A stretch of DNA of 64,000 nucleotides from Paenibacillus herberti (GTDB lineage: Bacteria > Bacillota > Bacilli > Paenibacillales > Paenibacillaceae), in NCBI RefSeq assembly GCF_002233675.1, contig NZ_NMUQ01000001.1:1871590-1935589 (forward strand), given 5' to 3'. Within the stretch, counting starts at the first letter, position 1. Every line of letters begins with the position of its first letter. The notes beneath the pieces were generated by a model. It was not told the DNA's origin. It saw only the letters and a list, made by a program, of their open reading frames with translations, and ran no database searches. Below, one piece after another: positions 56,907 to 64,000 of this stretch. The position numbers were made by a program, and so were the translations under genes.

Positions 56907-59096
56907 ATGCAACATAAGGAATCTTCCGCTCCAGGCGGTGTACAGCAGCAAGCGGAGGCTCCCCAGGTACATCCGAATCGTCCTATTCCTCTCACCTCTG
57001 CGCTAGGGGTTCTGACTGGTATGAGTGGCCTAGGAGGCAAAGGCGGCCTAGGGAACGGTATCGCTTCTAATCTACTTGGCAAAGGTATGGCCTGGCCCGG
57101 TCTGGGTGGCGCATTCCCAGGCATGATGGGCAAACCTGGAGCCGGCTTCCCGCCGAAATGGCCGCCTTATCAGGGAGGCAATCCCGGGCAAGGTTGGCTG
57201 CAGCCGCCAGGCGGTCCACAAGGAACACCATTTGCCGCGGCTCCGAAAGGGTACCCTCCGCCAGGAGGCGCAGGTTGGCCTTCCCCCAAAGGCTGGCCCG
57301 CAGGGGCGGGCGCCGGATGGCAATACCCCGCTGGTCCACCTGCAGGGGCGGGTCAAAGTTGGCCTCCCCCCGGCGGCCAACCGGCAGGGCCAGGGTGGCA
57401 ATCCCCAGGTGGCCCAGCACCAGGGCCAGGACCCGGGTGGCCCGCCCCAGGAGCAGGTGCAGGTTGGCCTGGCCCGGGCGGCTGGCCCGCAGGCGCTGGC
57501 CCTGGTTGGCCCGGTCCCGGTGGTCCGCCACCAGGAACGGGCGTCGGAAAGCAAGGAAGCCCGAACAAGGAAGAGCCGATTTCCGAGCTTATTGAAGGCA
57601 GCAATACGTTTGACGTGCATGGCGCGACATTTGAACTGACGCCTGGCGGAATTGTTGAAATACCAGGTGAGGAGAAAGCGGCAGCAGAGTCTAGCTTGCA
57701 GCACACTGGCCAGCTTGGATCTCAAGGAAGCAACTTCACCATCGGTCCTAATGGCGGACTCCAGCAAGGAGGTTTTCCAGTTGGGATCGGTATCCCTGGA
57801 CTGGATCCAAACGCAATTCCAGGTGTTAATAAAAATAGTGTTCCTCAATTTTTCCAAGCTCTTGACCCCGGGTTTCCGCAGCAATGGGAGCAATATGAGG
57901 GCTGGCCCTTTTCCGGCCCTCCTAATATGGTCCCGCTGCCAAATAACTCAGCAAGCTCCCCCAGCTTGCAGGCGGAAACCTCCACTACGGTGCAAAATCC
58001 ATGCTTGGGCAACCTACAAGACCCCTATTGCTTACAGCAATGCCTCGGGACTATGGCCGCTGGTTTGGCCGAGCAGCAACAACTTAATCTGCAGTTGACT
58101 GCCTATATGAAATTGTTGTGGGAAAGATTGCAAGAGCTGGAGACGAAGCCATCCTATACGATTGAGAAGCTAGAGTACAATTTTGATCAGCTGAAAGTAG
58201 AGCAGTTAGACGGTACGCTCAACATCGGTATGACTGCTCCGTCCGAATCACAGCTGCAGGAATTCGGCCAAATGTCACTGCCCAATAAACAAACGAATGC
58301 GGGAGCCAAAGTTTATCCATTGCCGATTCCCCAATCTGCTACCGCCGGGCCAAGCAACTCAACAAATGCCGTCGGTGCGGTGAATGGTACTTCCACTCCC
58401 GCAAAAGCACAACAACCGTTACAGCCGCAAGCAATCTCTGGCCAACCAGCTACTTTCTTTCAGCCGAGCTTGGGCAATGTCCCGGCTCCAGGTACGGGCC
58501 TCGCTCCAGGCGCGGCGGCAATTCCTGGCTTCTCGGGCCCTCCGGTTCCGAGCATGCCCGGGAATGGAGGAGCCGCTGGTAACAGCTTTGCCCAGCCAGG
58601 GTTTATTCCCGCCTCTCCCGGCTTAGGGATACCGGGAGCACAAGGCAATCTCCAACCGGAGTCCGGCCCTTTCACCGCTCAGCCGCCAGCCGGAAGCCCC
58701 CCCTCCTCAGCTCAGGCAGCAGCATTGGGAACAGCTCCATCTCCTATCCCTTTGCCAGGCTTTACCGATGTCCGCTCCTATGTGAACGGCTGGCTGAATG
58801 AATCCGCTCATGAAATATTAGAAATAGCGGCCAAATCAAGCAAGCTTCCGCTGGACCCAACCCATCGGCAAATGGTCATCGAGGACGTCAGGCGCCAGCT
58901 TCCTGAACGGATACACTTTTACATGAACGAAGAACTGGGTAGTCAAAGGCCATCTGGAACAAGCCCGGATAACGCCCTGCTGAGCAATGCGCAGCTGCGC
59001 CGGACGGCAGAGCGGACGCTTCGCGACGCGGAATCCGCGCTCAAAAGCTATGTCCAGCAACTTGCCAGCAACGCGCCTGAAGGAAGAAGGAGATGA
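56907..59096 (+). CDS. gerPC: giant GerPC with Gly/Pro/Trp-rich expansion
   Basis: A 729-residue protein; Bacillus GerPC is about 200 residues. The GerPC core is still there: coiled-coil segment at about 391-441 with TIEKLEYNFDQLKVEQLDGTLNIG, and the C-terminal domain at about 617-729 (DVRSYVNGWLNESAHEIL, QMVIEDVRRQLPERIHFYM). Everything else is extra: an N-terminal low-complexity region (about 81-211) of G-W-P-A-G type repeats, an intermediate domain (about 220-380), and a Pro/Ala/Gly/Gln-rich spacer (about 460-615). The ATG follows a perfect AAGGAGGTGA. No frameshift. GC-rich repeats also create long mirrored open frames, which are shadows. Confidence 0.9.
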   Translation: MQHKESSAPGGVQQQAEAPQVHPNRPIPLTSALGVLTGMSGLGGKGGLGNGIASNLLGKGMAWPGLGGAFPGMMGKPGAGFPPKWPPYQGGNPGQGWLQPPGGPQGTPFAAAPKGYPPPGGAGWPSPKGWPAGAGAGWQYPAGPPAGAGQSWPPPGGQPAGPGWQSPGGPAPGPGPGWPAPGAGAGWPGPGGWPAGAGPGWPGPGGPPPGTGVGKQGSPNKEEPISELIEGSNTFDVHGATFELTPGGIVEIPGEEKAAAESSLQHTGQLGSQGSNFTIGPNGGLQQGGFPVGIGIPGLDPNAIPGVNKNSVPQFFQALDPGFPQQWEQYEGWPFSGPPNMVPLPNNSASSPSLQAETSTTVQNPCLGNLQDPYCLQQCLGTMAAGLAEQQQLNLQLTAYMKLLWERLQELETKPSYTIEKLEYNFDQLKVEQLDGTLNIGMTAPSESQLQEFGQMSLPNKQTNAGAKVYPLPIPQSATAGPSNSTNAVGAVNGTSTPAKAQQPLQPQAISGQPATFFQPSLGNVPAPGTGLAPGAAAIPGFSGPPVPSMPGNGGAAGNSFAQPGFIPASPGLGIPGAQGNLQPESGPFTAQPPAGSPPSSAQAAALGTAPSPIPLPGFTDVRSYVNGWLNESAHEILEIAAKSSKLPLDPTHRQMVIEDVRRQLPERIHFYMNEELGSQRPSGTSPDNALLSNAQLRRTAERTLRDAESALKSYVQQLASNAPEGRRR

Positions 59097-59101
59097 ACAA
59101 A

Positions 59102-59452
59102 ATGGCAATGAATGTTCATATTACGAATCATTTGCTATCCGTTGGCTGCCTTGAGCTGACAGGTGTCGCTGCGGCTTCCATGCTGCAGATCGGCGATACC
59201 GATTCCATTAATCTGTATTCCATTTTTGATACACCACCCGAGGCCATCATTATCGGCCCTTTTGCACCGTTGCCTGCTCCGGGCGGAGGAGAGACAGAGA
59301 CTGGCATCATCCAAGGCGCTGGCGGACAATCCATCGTACCTATTCAAAACACTACCGGTACTGTTCAATCAGCAGCAACACCGGGAAGACCAGCATCTAT
59401 AAATAGGAACGGCTCCATAATTCCTGCTTCCGCCGTTAACCTTACCTTATGA
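59102..59452 (+). CDS. gerPD: spore germination protein GerPD
   Basis: A 116-residue protein with MNVHITNHLLSVGCLELTGV, IGDTDSINLYSIFDTPPE and IIIGPFAPL, characteristic of GerPD, plus a 50-residue Gly/Ser/Thr/Asn-rich tail that Bacillus GerPD lacks. ATG at 59102 lies nine bases after AAGGAG; a possible earlier ATG at 59093 overlaps the gerPC stop. Confidence 0.9.
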   Translation: MAMNVHITNHLLSVGCLELTGVAAASMLQIGDTDSINLYSIFDTPPEAIIIGPFAPLPAPGGGETETGIIQGAGGQSIVPIQNTTGTVQSAATPGRPASINRNGSIIPASAVNLTL

Positions 59453-59934
59453 TCGACTCCGACACTTCCATCCGCACCTCATACATCGGTTCCGTCGAAA
59501 TGATCACCGTTGGGTTATCCTCCGTCATTCAGTTCGGGGATACCGGCACCATCAACGCCAAATCGACCGGTATTGCCGTGCAGCGTCAGCTCGACCACCG
59601 CGTCGGAGGAGAGGTAGACTTCAGTGGTTACTCGCTATTTAGCATGCCATTCAATCCTATGCCGGAGGAGAGCCTGGACGAAGCAGATGTGCGTACAATC
59701 CGCTCCAATCCGGTTCCGGCCATTCAGCTCGGTTCGCTTTATGTCATCACCTGCAGCTCCTCCTCCATTCTGCTTGGAGGTAGTGCCGTTGAAGTCAATC
59801 TAGAGTCCCGCCTGAAGCATTTTCGGCAATATGCTTATTCGCTCCAATCAACTCCTACTCCAAGTACAGACGTAAGCGAGATCATCCAGAACGCTGACGC
59901 CCGCGGTTCGAACCTGAACGCAGGCAGCGATTGA
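59449..59934 (+). CDS. gerPE: spore germination protein GerPE
   Basis: A 161-residue protein: SYIGSVEMITVGLSSVIQFGDTGTIN, AVQRQ, and the second repeat LGSLYVITCSSSSILLGGSAVEVNLESRLKHFRQ. The ATG overlaps the gerPD stop (ATGA) with no ribosome binding site of its own. It closes the operon: no separate gerPF follows. Confidence 0.9.
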   Translation: MIDSDTSIRTSYIGSVEMITVGLSSVIQFGDTGTINAKSTGIAVQRQLDHRVGGEVDFSGYSLFSMPFNPMPEESLDEADVRTIRSNPVPAIQLGSLYVITCSSSSILLGGSAVEVNLESRLKHFRQYAYSLQSTPTPSTDVSEIIQNADARGSNLNAGSD

Positions 59935-60087
59935 TCTAACGATGCCATTCAATTCCAGCGCATGAACCGGGACAGATGCCGGGGTCAGTAAACATGCCCC
60001 CCGCATACATTGTAATTGTGAAGTCCGCCAATCAGCATGGCAGGGTCAATCGGACTTCATAACATCATTGTATGGGAGGCATTCAGA

Positions 60088-60261
60088 ATGGGTTATGGGG
60101 TCGAAGGCGCTGGTGTCGGGTACGGGCCAGGCTGGGGAGCAGGCTGTGGACAGAACTGGGGCGGTTGCGGAACGGGCTGCGGAGGCAATGGCTCGACCAT
60201 AGGTATGATCTTGGTTCTGTTTATTCTGCTCGTCATTATTACCCGCGCCTTTTTCATCTAG
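60088..60261 (+). CDS. YjcZ-type sporulation membrane miniprotein
   Basis: A 57-residue peptide: Gly/Tyr/Cys-rich N-terminal half (GVGYGPGWGAGCGQ...CGTGCGG) and a C-terminal transmembrane helix GMILVLFILLVIITRAFFI, the signature of the YjcZ/YhjA family of sporulation peptides. GGGAGG precedes the ATG. CATACATT at 60004-60011 could be a sigma-E-like -10. The same helix heads the 61208 and 61759 proteins. Confidence 0.85.
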   Translation: MGYGVEGAGVGYGPGWGAGCGQNWGGCGTGCGGNGSTIGMILVLFILLVIITRAFFI

Positions 60262-60391
60262 TTGAAATTCGTACAATTCGAATAGAAGCATGATGGGCTC
60301 CGCAGCTTGACCTGGCAGTAGAATGCCTGGGATAGACTAACTGCGTTGAGAAGTCGGGCAGGGAATAATTCCTTTTCAGCAATATTTTAAG

Positions 60392-60436
60392 AGGGCGTTC
60401 CTAAAGCAGCAGACTGCTTTAGGAACGCCCTTTTTG
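60392..60436 (+). terminator. strong terminator after the YjcZ-type gene
   Basis: Eighteen-base perfect arms with a four-base loop and a following T5; usable by the converging acetyltransferase gene as well. Confidence 0.93.
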
Positions 60437-60496
60437 AAAGCTGAGAACTCCCTCCACTACTCTTCTCCCTATTCATCGTTCATTTCTTCTCTCCGT

Positions 60497-61075
60497 TTAT
60501 CCTTCCCTTCCTTCCTCTTCGATTTCCAGAGCATCGTTCAGCATCACCATATGGATATGGTCTTCCCATTTGCCGTTAATCTTGAGATACCGCTTCGCCA
60601 ATCCTTCCTCCTGAAAGCCCAGCTTGCGAACAACCGACAAGGAAGCGGCGTTGCGGGGAATAATATTCGCTTCAATCCGATGAAGCCCAAGACTGTCGAA
60701 GCCATGCTTCACGATCATCTGCACCGCTTCCGGCATATAGCCCTTTCCAAGCAACCCTTTGTCCAGACGATAGCCTAAATTACAGCTTAAAAATACACCT
60801 CTCACGATGTTGCCCAGCACAACGGAGCCGATAACGGTGTCTGGGTCCTCTTGCAAAGAAATCCAAAGCTTGACCAACCCGCCGCTCTCTATCACTTGCT
60901 GGTCCGCTTCCAACAGCGCACGCTGGGATTCCTCCGAAAAAAAAGCCTCCTCACGTTTCGGCTCCCATGGCGCTAGAAACTCCTTGTTACGAATTACATA
61001 GTTGGTAATGACCGCTGAATCTTCTGGACTCGCTTCACTTAACAACAGTCTGTCTGTCTGCAATATACTTATCAA
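60497..61075 (-). CDS. RimJ/RimL-type GNAT acetyltransferase
   Basis: A 192-residue N-acetyltransferase of the RimJ/RimL group: begins LQTDRLLLSEA, has NYVIRNKEFLAPWEP, GSVVLGNIVRG, the CoA-binding LDKGLLGKGYMPEAVQ and the final IPRNAASLSVVRKLGF. It acetylates an amino group, likely a ribosomal protein or small molecule. I choose TTG at 61075 behind AAGGGG; upstream ATGs have no binding site. Confidence 0.88.
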   Translation of the reverse strand: MISILQTDRLLLSEASPEDSAVITNYVIRNKEFLAPWEPKREEAFFSEESQRALLEADQQVIESGGLVKLWISLQEDPDTVIGSVVLGNIVRGVFLSCNLGYRLDKGLLGKGYMPEAVQMIVKHGFDSLGLHRIEANIIPRNAASLSVVRKLGFQEEGLAKRYLKINGKWEDHIHMVMLNDALEIEEEGREG

Positions 61076-61207
61076 TCCATTTTCCCCTTTTGTCAAAATT
61101 ATCATTCTATTGGACATTTGCCAGAGTCCGCATACCTTCCTACCACATAGATTACTTGTAGACAAGTGAAACGAAGAGTATTTCTCTACTTACTGGAGGG
61201 ACCCATT

Positions 61208-61738
61208 ATGAAAAATATCGCCAGAAAAACCTCGATTAGTAATTATAAGGGCGGCCTTGGATCAAGCATGGGCATCATTCTGATTCTATTTATTTTGCTA
61301 GTCATCGTTACGCAAGCTTTTTCTCAAAAACAAATCGCACCCTTCCCCATCGAACCGCCGGATGATGGATCATCCTCCATCGCAATCTCCCAAAGGTTCA
61401 ATATCATCAACAACACGCAATCAATTACGTTCCAGCGAACTGAAATTTCTGGAAGAATTATTGATCCCCTCCCACCCACCAATCTTCTTCCCCTTGGCGG
61501 AGAACAGATCTATAATGTATCGATTCGGCTAAATAGGACAGCTGAAGGTACTGTCAATTATATTTGGTACTTGAATGACTTTTCTAGAACAGGTGAGTTG
61601 CAATTCACGCTTCGGGTACAAAACGTTAGCCTAGAAGGACTTTACGTAAATACACCTTCCATCATTGGCATTAGTACAGATGCACCGGTACGTTGGAACA
61701 CGACCCGCGAACGTTTGACCATCTCCGATGAAGTCTAG
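61208..61738 (+). CDS. YjcZ-anchored protein with novel outer domain (paralogue A)
   Basis: A 176-residue protein: basic N terminus, a helix GIILILFILLVIVTQAF identical in style to the YjcZ peptide, a Pro/Asp/Ser linker with DDGSSSI, and a predicted beta-rich domain of about 120 residues (FNIINNTQSITF...LTISDEV). The paralogue immediately downstream shares anchor, DD-SSSI linker, FNIINNT motif and the LTI-x-D ending. The ATG follows GGAGGG. CATAGATTA at 61146-61154 resembles a sigma-K -10. No family known to me. Confidence 0.75.
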   Translation: MKNIARKTSISNYKGGLGSSMGIILILFILLVIVTQAFSQKQIAPFPIEPPDDGSSSIAISQRFNIINNTQSITFQRTEISGRIIDPLPPTNLLPLGGEQIYNVSIRLNRTAEGTVNYIWYLNDFSRTGELQFTLRVQNVSLEGLYVNTPSIIGISTDAPVRWNTTRERLTISDEV

Positions 61739-61758
61739 TCCTACAGGAGGAGTTCAAT

Positions 61759-62271
61759 TTGAATAAAAATAATACAGAAGACTCGGGCGGCTCCAAATTT
61801 AACTTAGGTATTATTCTGATTCTATTTATTCTGCTAGTCATCGTTACCTGCACCTTCAGCATTGGCTCAAACCGCCCCGCTTATATCGAATTTGACGATG
61901 AGTCATCCTCCATCACAGACACGCGAGTTTTCAATATCATCAATAACACGAGCAGCCTCACACTTAACGTCGTCTCTATCGTTGGGCCCTCGAGTTGGCC
62001 CACCCCCTCCATTATTGTTCCTAATGGAGGAGTGACCAGCTTCTATGTGTCGTCCAATGGATTCAATACGACCCGTGCTGAAGTGAGGCTTAATGTGAAC
62101 AGCGCTAACCGAGTGAGTGTAGGCGGACTACAATGCACACTCGTAAATTTAAACAGTCAGGACAAGGCCTACTTTAGCAACGTTTCAATAACTACTCCAA
62201 TTAGAGCCGCACCTCAACAATCGCAGTACCCTGAAAATATCGCGAAGTTGACTATCTACGACGTGTTCTGA
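61759..62271 (+). CDS. YjcZ-anchored protein with novel outer domain (paralogue B)
   Basis: A 170-residue protein: Asn-rich start, helix GIILILFILLVIVTCTF, linker with DDESSSI, then a beta-rich domain with FNIINNTSSLTL and ending LTIYDVF. TTG start seven bases after AGGAGGAG and 21 bases past paralogue A, so the two are one operon that ends at the 62295 terminator. The domain has serine/asparagine/valine-rich strands and no catalytic motif. Confidence 0.75.
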   Translation: MNKNNTEDSGGSKFNLGIILILFILLVIVTCTFSIGSNRPAYIEFDDESSSITDTRVFNIINNTSSLTLNVVSIVGPSSWPTPSIIVPNGGVTSFYVSSNGFNTTRAEVRLNVNSANRVSVGGLQCTLVNLNSQDKAYFSNVSITTPIRAAPQQSQYPENIAKLTIYDVF

Positions 62272-62294
62272 AGTACGTAGTTTTTAAAATGTAC

Positions 62295-62340
62295 AACATA
62301 GAAATCCCGGCTCCACAATCGGAACCGGGATTTCTATGTT
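62295..62340. terminator. bidirectional terminator
   Basis: Sixteen-base perfect arms with a 14-base loop that can pair further; AT-rich sequences on both sides. Confidence 0.88.
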
Positions 62341-62348
62341 TATAAATT

Positions 62349-62420
62349 CTAATCCAGTACATAACTCTAATCCAGTACATAACTCTAATCCAGTAAATAA
62401 CTCAAATCCATTAAATAGCT
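62349..62420. repeat. 18-bp tandem repeat, four copies
   Basis: Unit CTAATCCAGTACATAACT; copies at 62349-62366, 62367-62384, 62385-62402 (one change) and 62403-62420 (several changes). It begins just after the 62295 hairpin and runs to the stop codon of the GH15 gene. Confidence 0.92.
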
Positions 62421-64000
62421 TAATTCACCGCAAGCTCCTTGTACTTCGCCGCATACTTGGAGACGCTCTGAACGAACGTCGCATGAGACCAGGTGAGCGG
62501 AGCAACAGATAATGGAGTTCCGTCATACGGATTCAATTGCTCTGGGAGCAAGCCGCTTTCAAGAGCTTGCGACACGACCCACTCCAGCGTACGGCGCGGC
62601 GCCTCAAGATCGGCCAGTGTCCGTGCGGAGTCAATTTCATAGTTGGCTACCCACAGCGTGCAAATGATCCACGGATTACCGGGAACTTTGTCGATCTCGC
62701 CGGACTGCTGGAAGTAATAGTCATTGGTATAACGTGCGATGCCGCCAACATGGGTACGTACTGCCAGCCCATCGCGAATCGACTCCATCGTGTGGACGAC
62801 TCGGTAGTCATCTGCCGGCAGCACGCCGAATTCTAGCACAGCGAACAAGCTGCTTTCCAGCGTCATATCTTTCACCCAGCCGCCGTCCTTCTGGACCAAT
62901 CCACGAGCGAAACGGCCACTATCTTCATCCCAGAGATGAGTCAAAATACCTTGTTTGACGTCTGCAGCAGTCCGCTTGTAATGGTCGCTGCGCTCATAAT
63001 CGCCGAATAGCTCCGTGAAAAAGGCTGCTGCCATCAATCCGCCATATACAGAAGCCGCCGTATACGTCCAGATTCCGTAGCGTTCCTCCCACAAGTCGTA
63101 GCTCGGCTTCGGTAGCGAGAGCGAGTGCTCCATATAACTGCTTAAGAAGGCAGCGGCTTTACGGATCAGCTTGCTATACATCGATTGCGGCAGCTCGATG
63201 ATTTGATGACGCTGGTAATCGCGCCACAGAGCGAACAATACTAAAGCCGTTTCATCCTCTTGGATCGGCAGTCTTTTGGAGCCTTGCACCGTGTAGGGAT
63301 GCCAGCTTGAGCCTACCGTACCGTCCGGATTGAACTTATGATTGAGATAACCTTCCGGGGTGAGCGCTTCCGTGCAAAATTGGAAAAATGGCGCAATGAC
63401 GGTCTGATAACCGGCCAGCGACATCGCATCTGCCACAAGCGCCCCGTCACGAGGCCACATATAGCTGTAATGGTCACGATTGTATTGCAAAATATCTGTA
63501 TCATTAGCGGCGATAATCGCACCACGTTCATCGGTTTGCGTGCGCACGACCAGCAAGCTGTGCCGGAACAAACGCGACACGGAAGGTGGCAAATCGCCGA
63601 GCTCCCTTTCCGCACGGTTCAACCAGTGGTTCCAGTAAATGACGACGCGGCTGAGCAGCTGTTCAGGATGATTATCCTCCACATACTGGTTGAGCTTCTT
63701 GACCTCTTCCAGACTTTTGCCGATCGACATCCAGTAGTAGATCGTCTTCTCGCCGCCAGCCGGAATAACCGTGCTGAAGCTGATTGTGCTGTCCACCGAG
63801 CCCTGAGCGATTGCGTTGCCCATGAGTACGCCGTCCTCAGCGTCGCGCCATGTCCCTTCTGCGGAGTGGAATCGCTTGATACCCGTGGAGTACTGCGTCA
63901 TCCCGCCCTCCTCCGAGAAGCCGTTGAACATGAAGTAGGACGAGCGTTTATAGTGGAACAACGTATGATTATCCGGGTAATAGGCGGCGGTATCGCCCAC
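62420..64000 (-). CDS. GH15 glucoamylase-like glycoside hydrolase, 5' end outside the window
   Basis: The last 526 residues of a glucoamylase/glucodextranase-type (GH15) enzyme. Motifs: YMWPRDGALVADAMSLAGY, QEDETALVLFALW, EERYGIWTYTAASVYGG (helical barrel core) and VPGNPWIICTLWVAN. The Glu of EERYG and of PEQLNPYDG are probable catalytic acid and base. It releases glucose from alpha-glucans; no signal peptide can be assessed. It converges with the paralogue pair; its stop is in the last copy of the 18-bp repeat. Confidence 0.92.
   Translation of the reverse strand: MGDTAAYYPDNHTLFHYKRSSYFMFNGFSEEGGMTQYSTGIKRFHSAEGTWRDAEDGVLMGNAIAQGSVDSTISFSTVIPAGGEKTIYYWMSIGKSLEEVKKLNQYVEDNHPEQLLSRVVIYWNHWLNRAERELGDLPPSVSRLFRHSLLVVRTQTDERGAIIAANDTDILQYNRDHYSYMWPRDGALVADAMSLAGYQTVIAPFFQFCTEALTPEGYLNHKFNPDGTVGSSWHPYTVQGSKRLPIQEDETALVLFALWRDYQRHQIIELPQSMYSKLIRKAAAFLSSYMEHSLSLPKPSYDLWEERYGIWTYTAASVYGGLMAAAFFTELFGDYERSDHYKRTAADVKQGILTHLWDEDSGRFARGLVQKDGGWVKDMTLESSLFAVLEFGVLPADDYRVVHTMESIRDGLAVRTHVGGIARYTNDYYFQQSGEIDKVPGNPWIICTLWVANYEIDSARTLADLEAPRRTLEWVVSQALESGLLPEQLNPYDGTPLSVAPLTWSHATFVQSVSKYAAKYKELAVN

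Noticed and set aside
57072-57893. Long minus-strand open frames under the Gly/Pro/Trp repeats of gerPC
   Set aside because: GC-rich repeats remove stops in several frames; only the gerPC frame has a start site and conserved domains.

Overview
The window is chromosomal DNA of a spore-forming, low-to-mid GC Firmicute, most likely Paenibacillus or a close relative in the Paenibacillaceae. The evidence is a near-continuous run of Bacillales gene neighbourhoods (yqzK-fur-spoIIM-nudF-mciZ; spo0A-spoIVB-recN-argR-tlyA-dxs-ispA-xseB-xseA-folD-nusB; asp23-amaP; accC-accB; spoIIIAH-AA-yqhV; efp-yqhT-aroQ-yqhR / yqhQ-yqhP-mntR), sporulation-sigma-type promoters, strong Shine-Dalgarno sites, frequent TTG/GTG starts, lipB instead of the Bacillus lipM/lipL route, and a gerP operon. 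Species cannot be fixed from sequence alone.

Layout. 1-5.8 kb: a 51-bp tandem repeat, yqzK, a subtilisin-like protease with an unusual Cys/Ser/Arg linker, fur, spoIIM, nudF, mciZ, an M20 peptidase and the 31-codon prli42-like miniprotein. 5.8-11.6 kb: a branched-chain 2-oxoacid dehydrogenase operon (E3, E1-alpha, E1-beta, E2) ending in lipB. 11.8-15.5 kb: yqzF, a CotD-like small protein, a secreted protein and a chimeric scar of two broken genes (sensor kinase / carbohydrate-related protein). 15.9-19.7 kb: spo0A and spoIVB, separated by a complete IS4-family element that has landed at the start point of the spo0A sigma-H promoter. 19.8-29.4 kb: recN-argR-membrane protein unit (with an apparent SOS promoter) and the isoprenoid/exonuclease VII/folate/nusB block. 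29.5-32.9 kb: Asp23/AmaP envelope-stress operon and acetyl-CoA carboxylase accBC. 33.1-38.9 kb: the eight-gene spoIIIA channel operon behind a near-consensus sigma-E promoter. 39.5-47.9 kb: aspartokinase (with internal beta-subunit start), EF-P, peptidase, aroQ, yqhR/Q/P, mntR, splB, ccdA. 47.9-50.3 kb: metS under a Met T-box. 50.3-56.3 kb: yidD, two Gfo/Idh/MocA oxidoreductases, a large secreted stalk/PKD protein, small membrane proteins and an Hsp20-fold protein. 56.4-62.3 kb: a gerP operon whose gerPC is several times the normal size, then a YjcZ-like peptide and two related proteins carrying the same membrane anchor joined to an unfamiliar outer domain. 62.4-64 kb: a glucoamylase-type GH15 enzyme running off the window.

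The unifying theme is sporulation: mother-cell sigma-E genes (spoIIM, mciZ, spoIIIA), the sigma-H promoter of spo0A, the sigma-K-type promoter of gerP, spore DNA repair (splB) and candidate spore-layer proteins. The most unusual parts are the IS interruption of spo0A, the giant GerPC, the YjcZ-anchored protein pair, and the LexA-like tandem boxes in front of the argR-recN unit. No rRNA, tRNA or CRISPR array was recognised.
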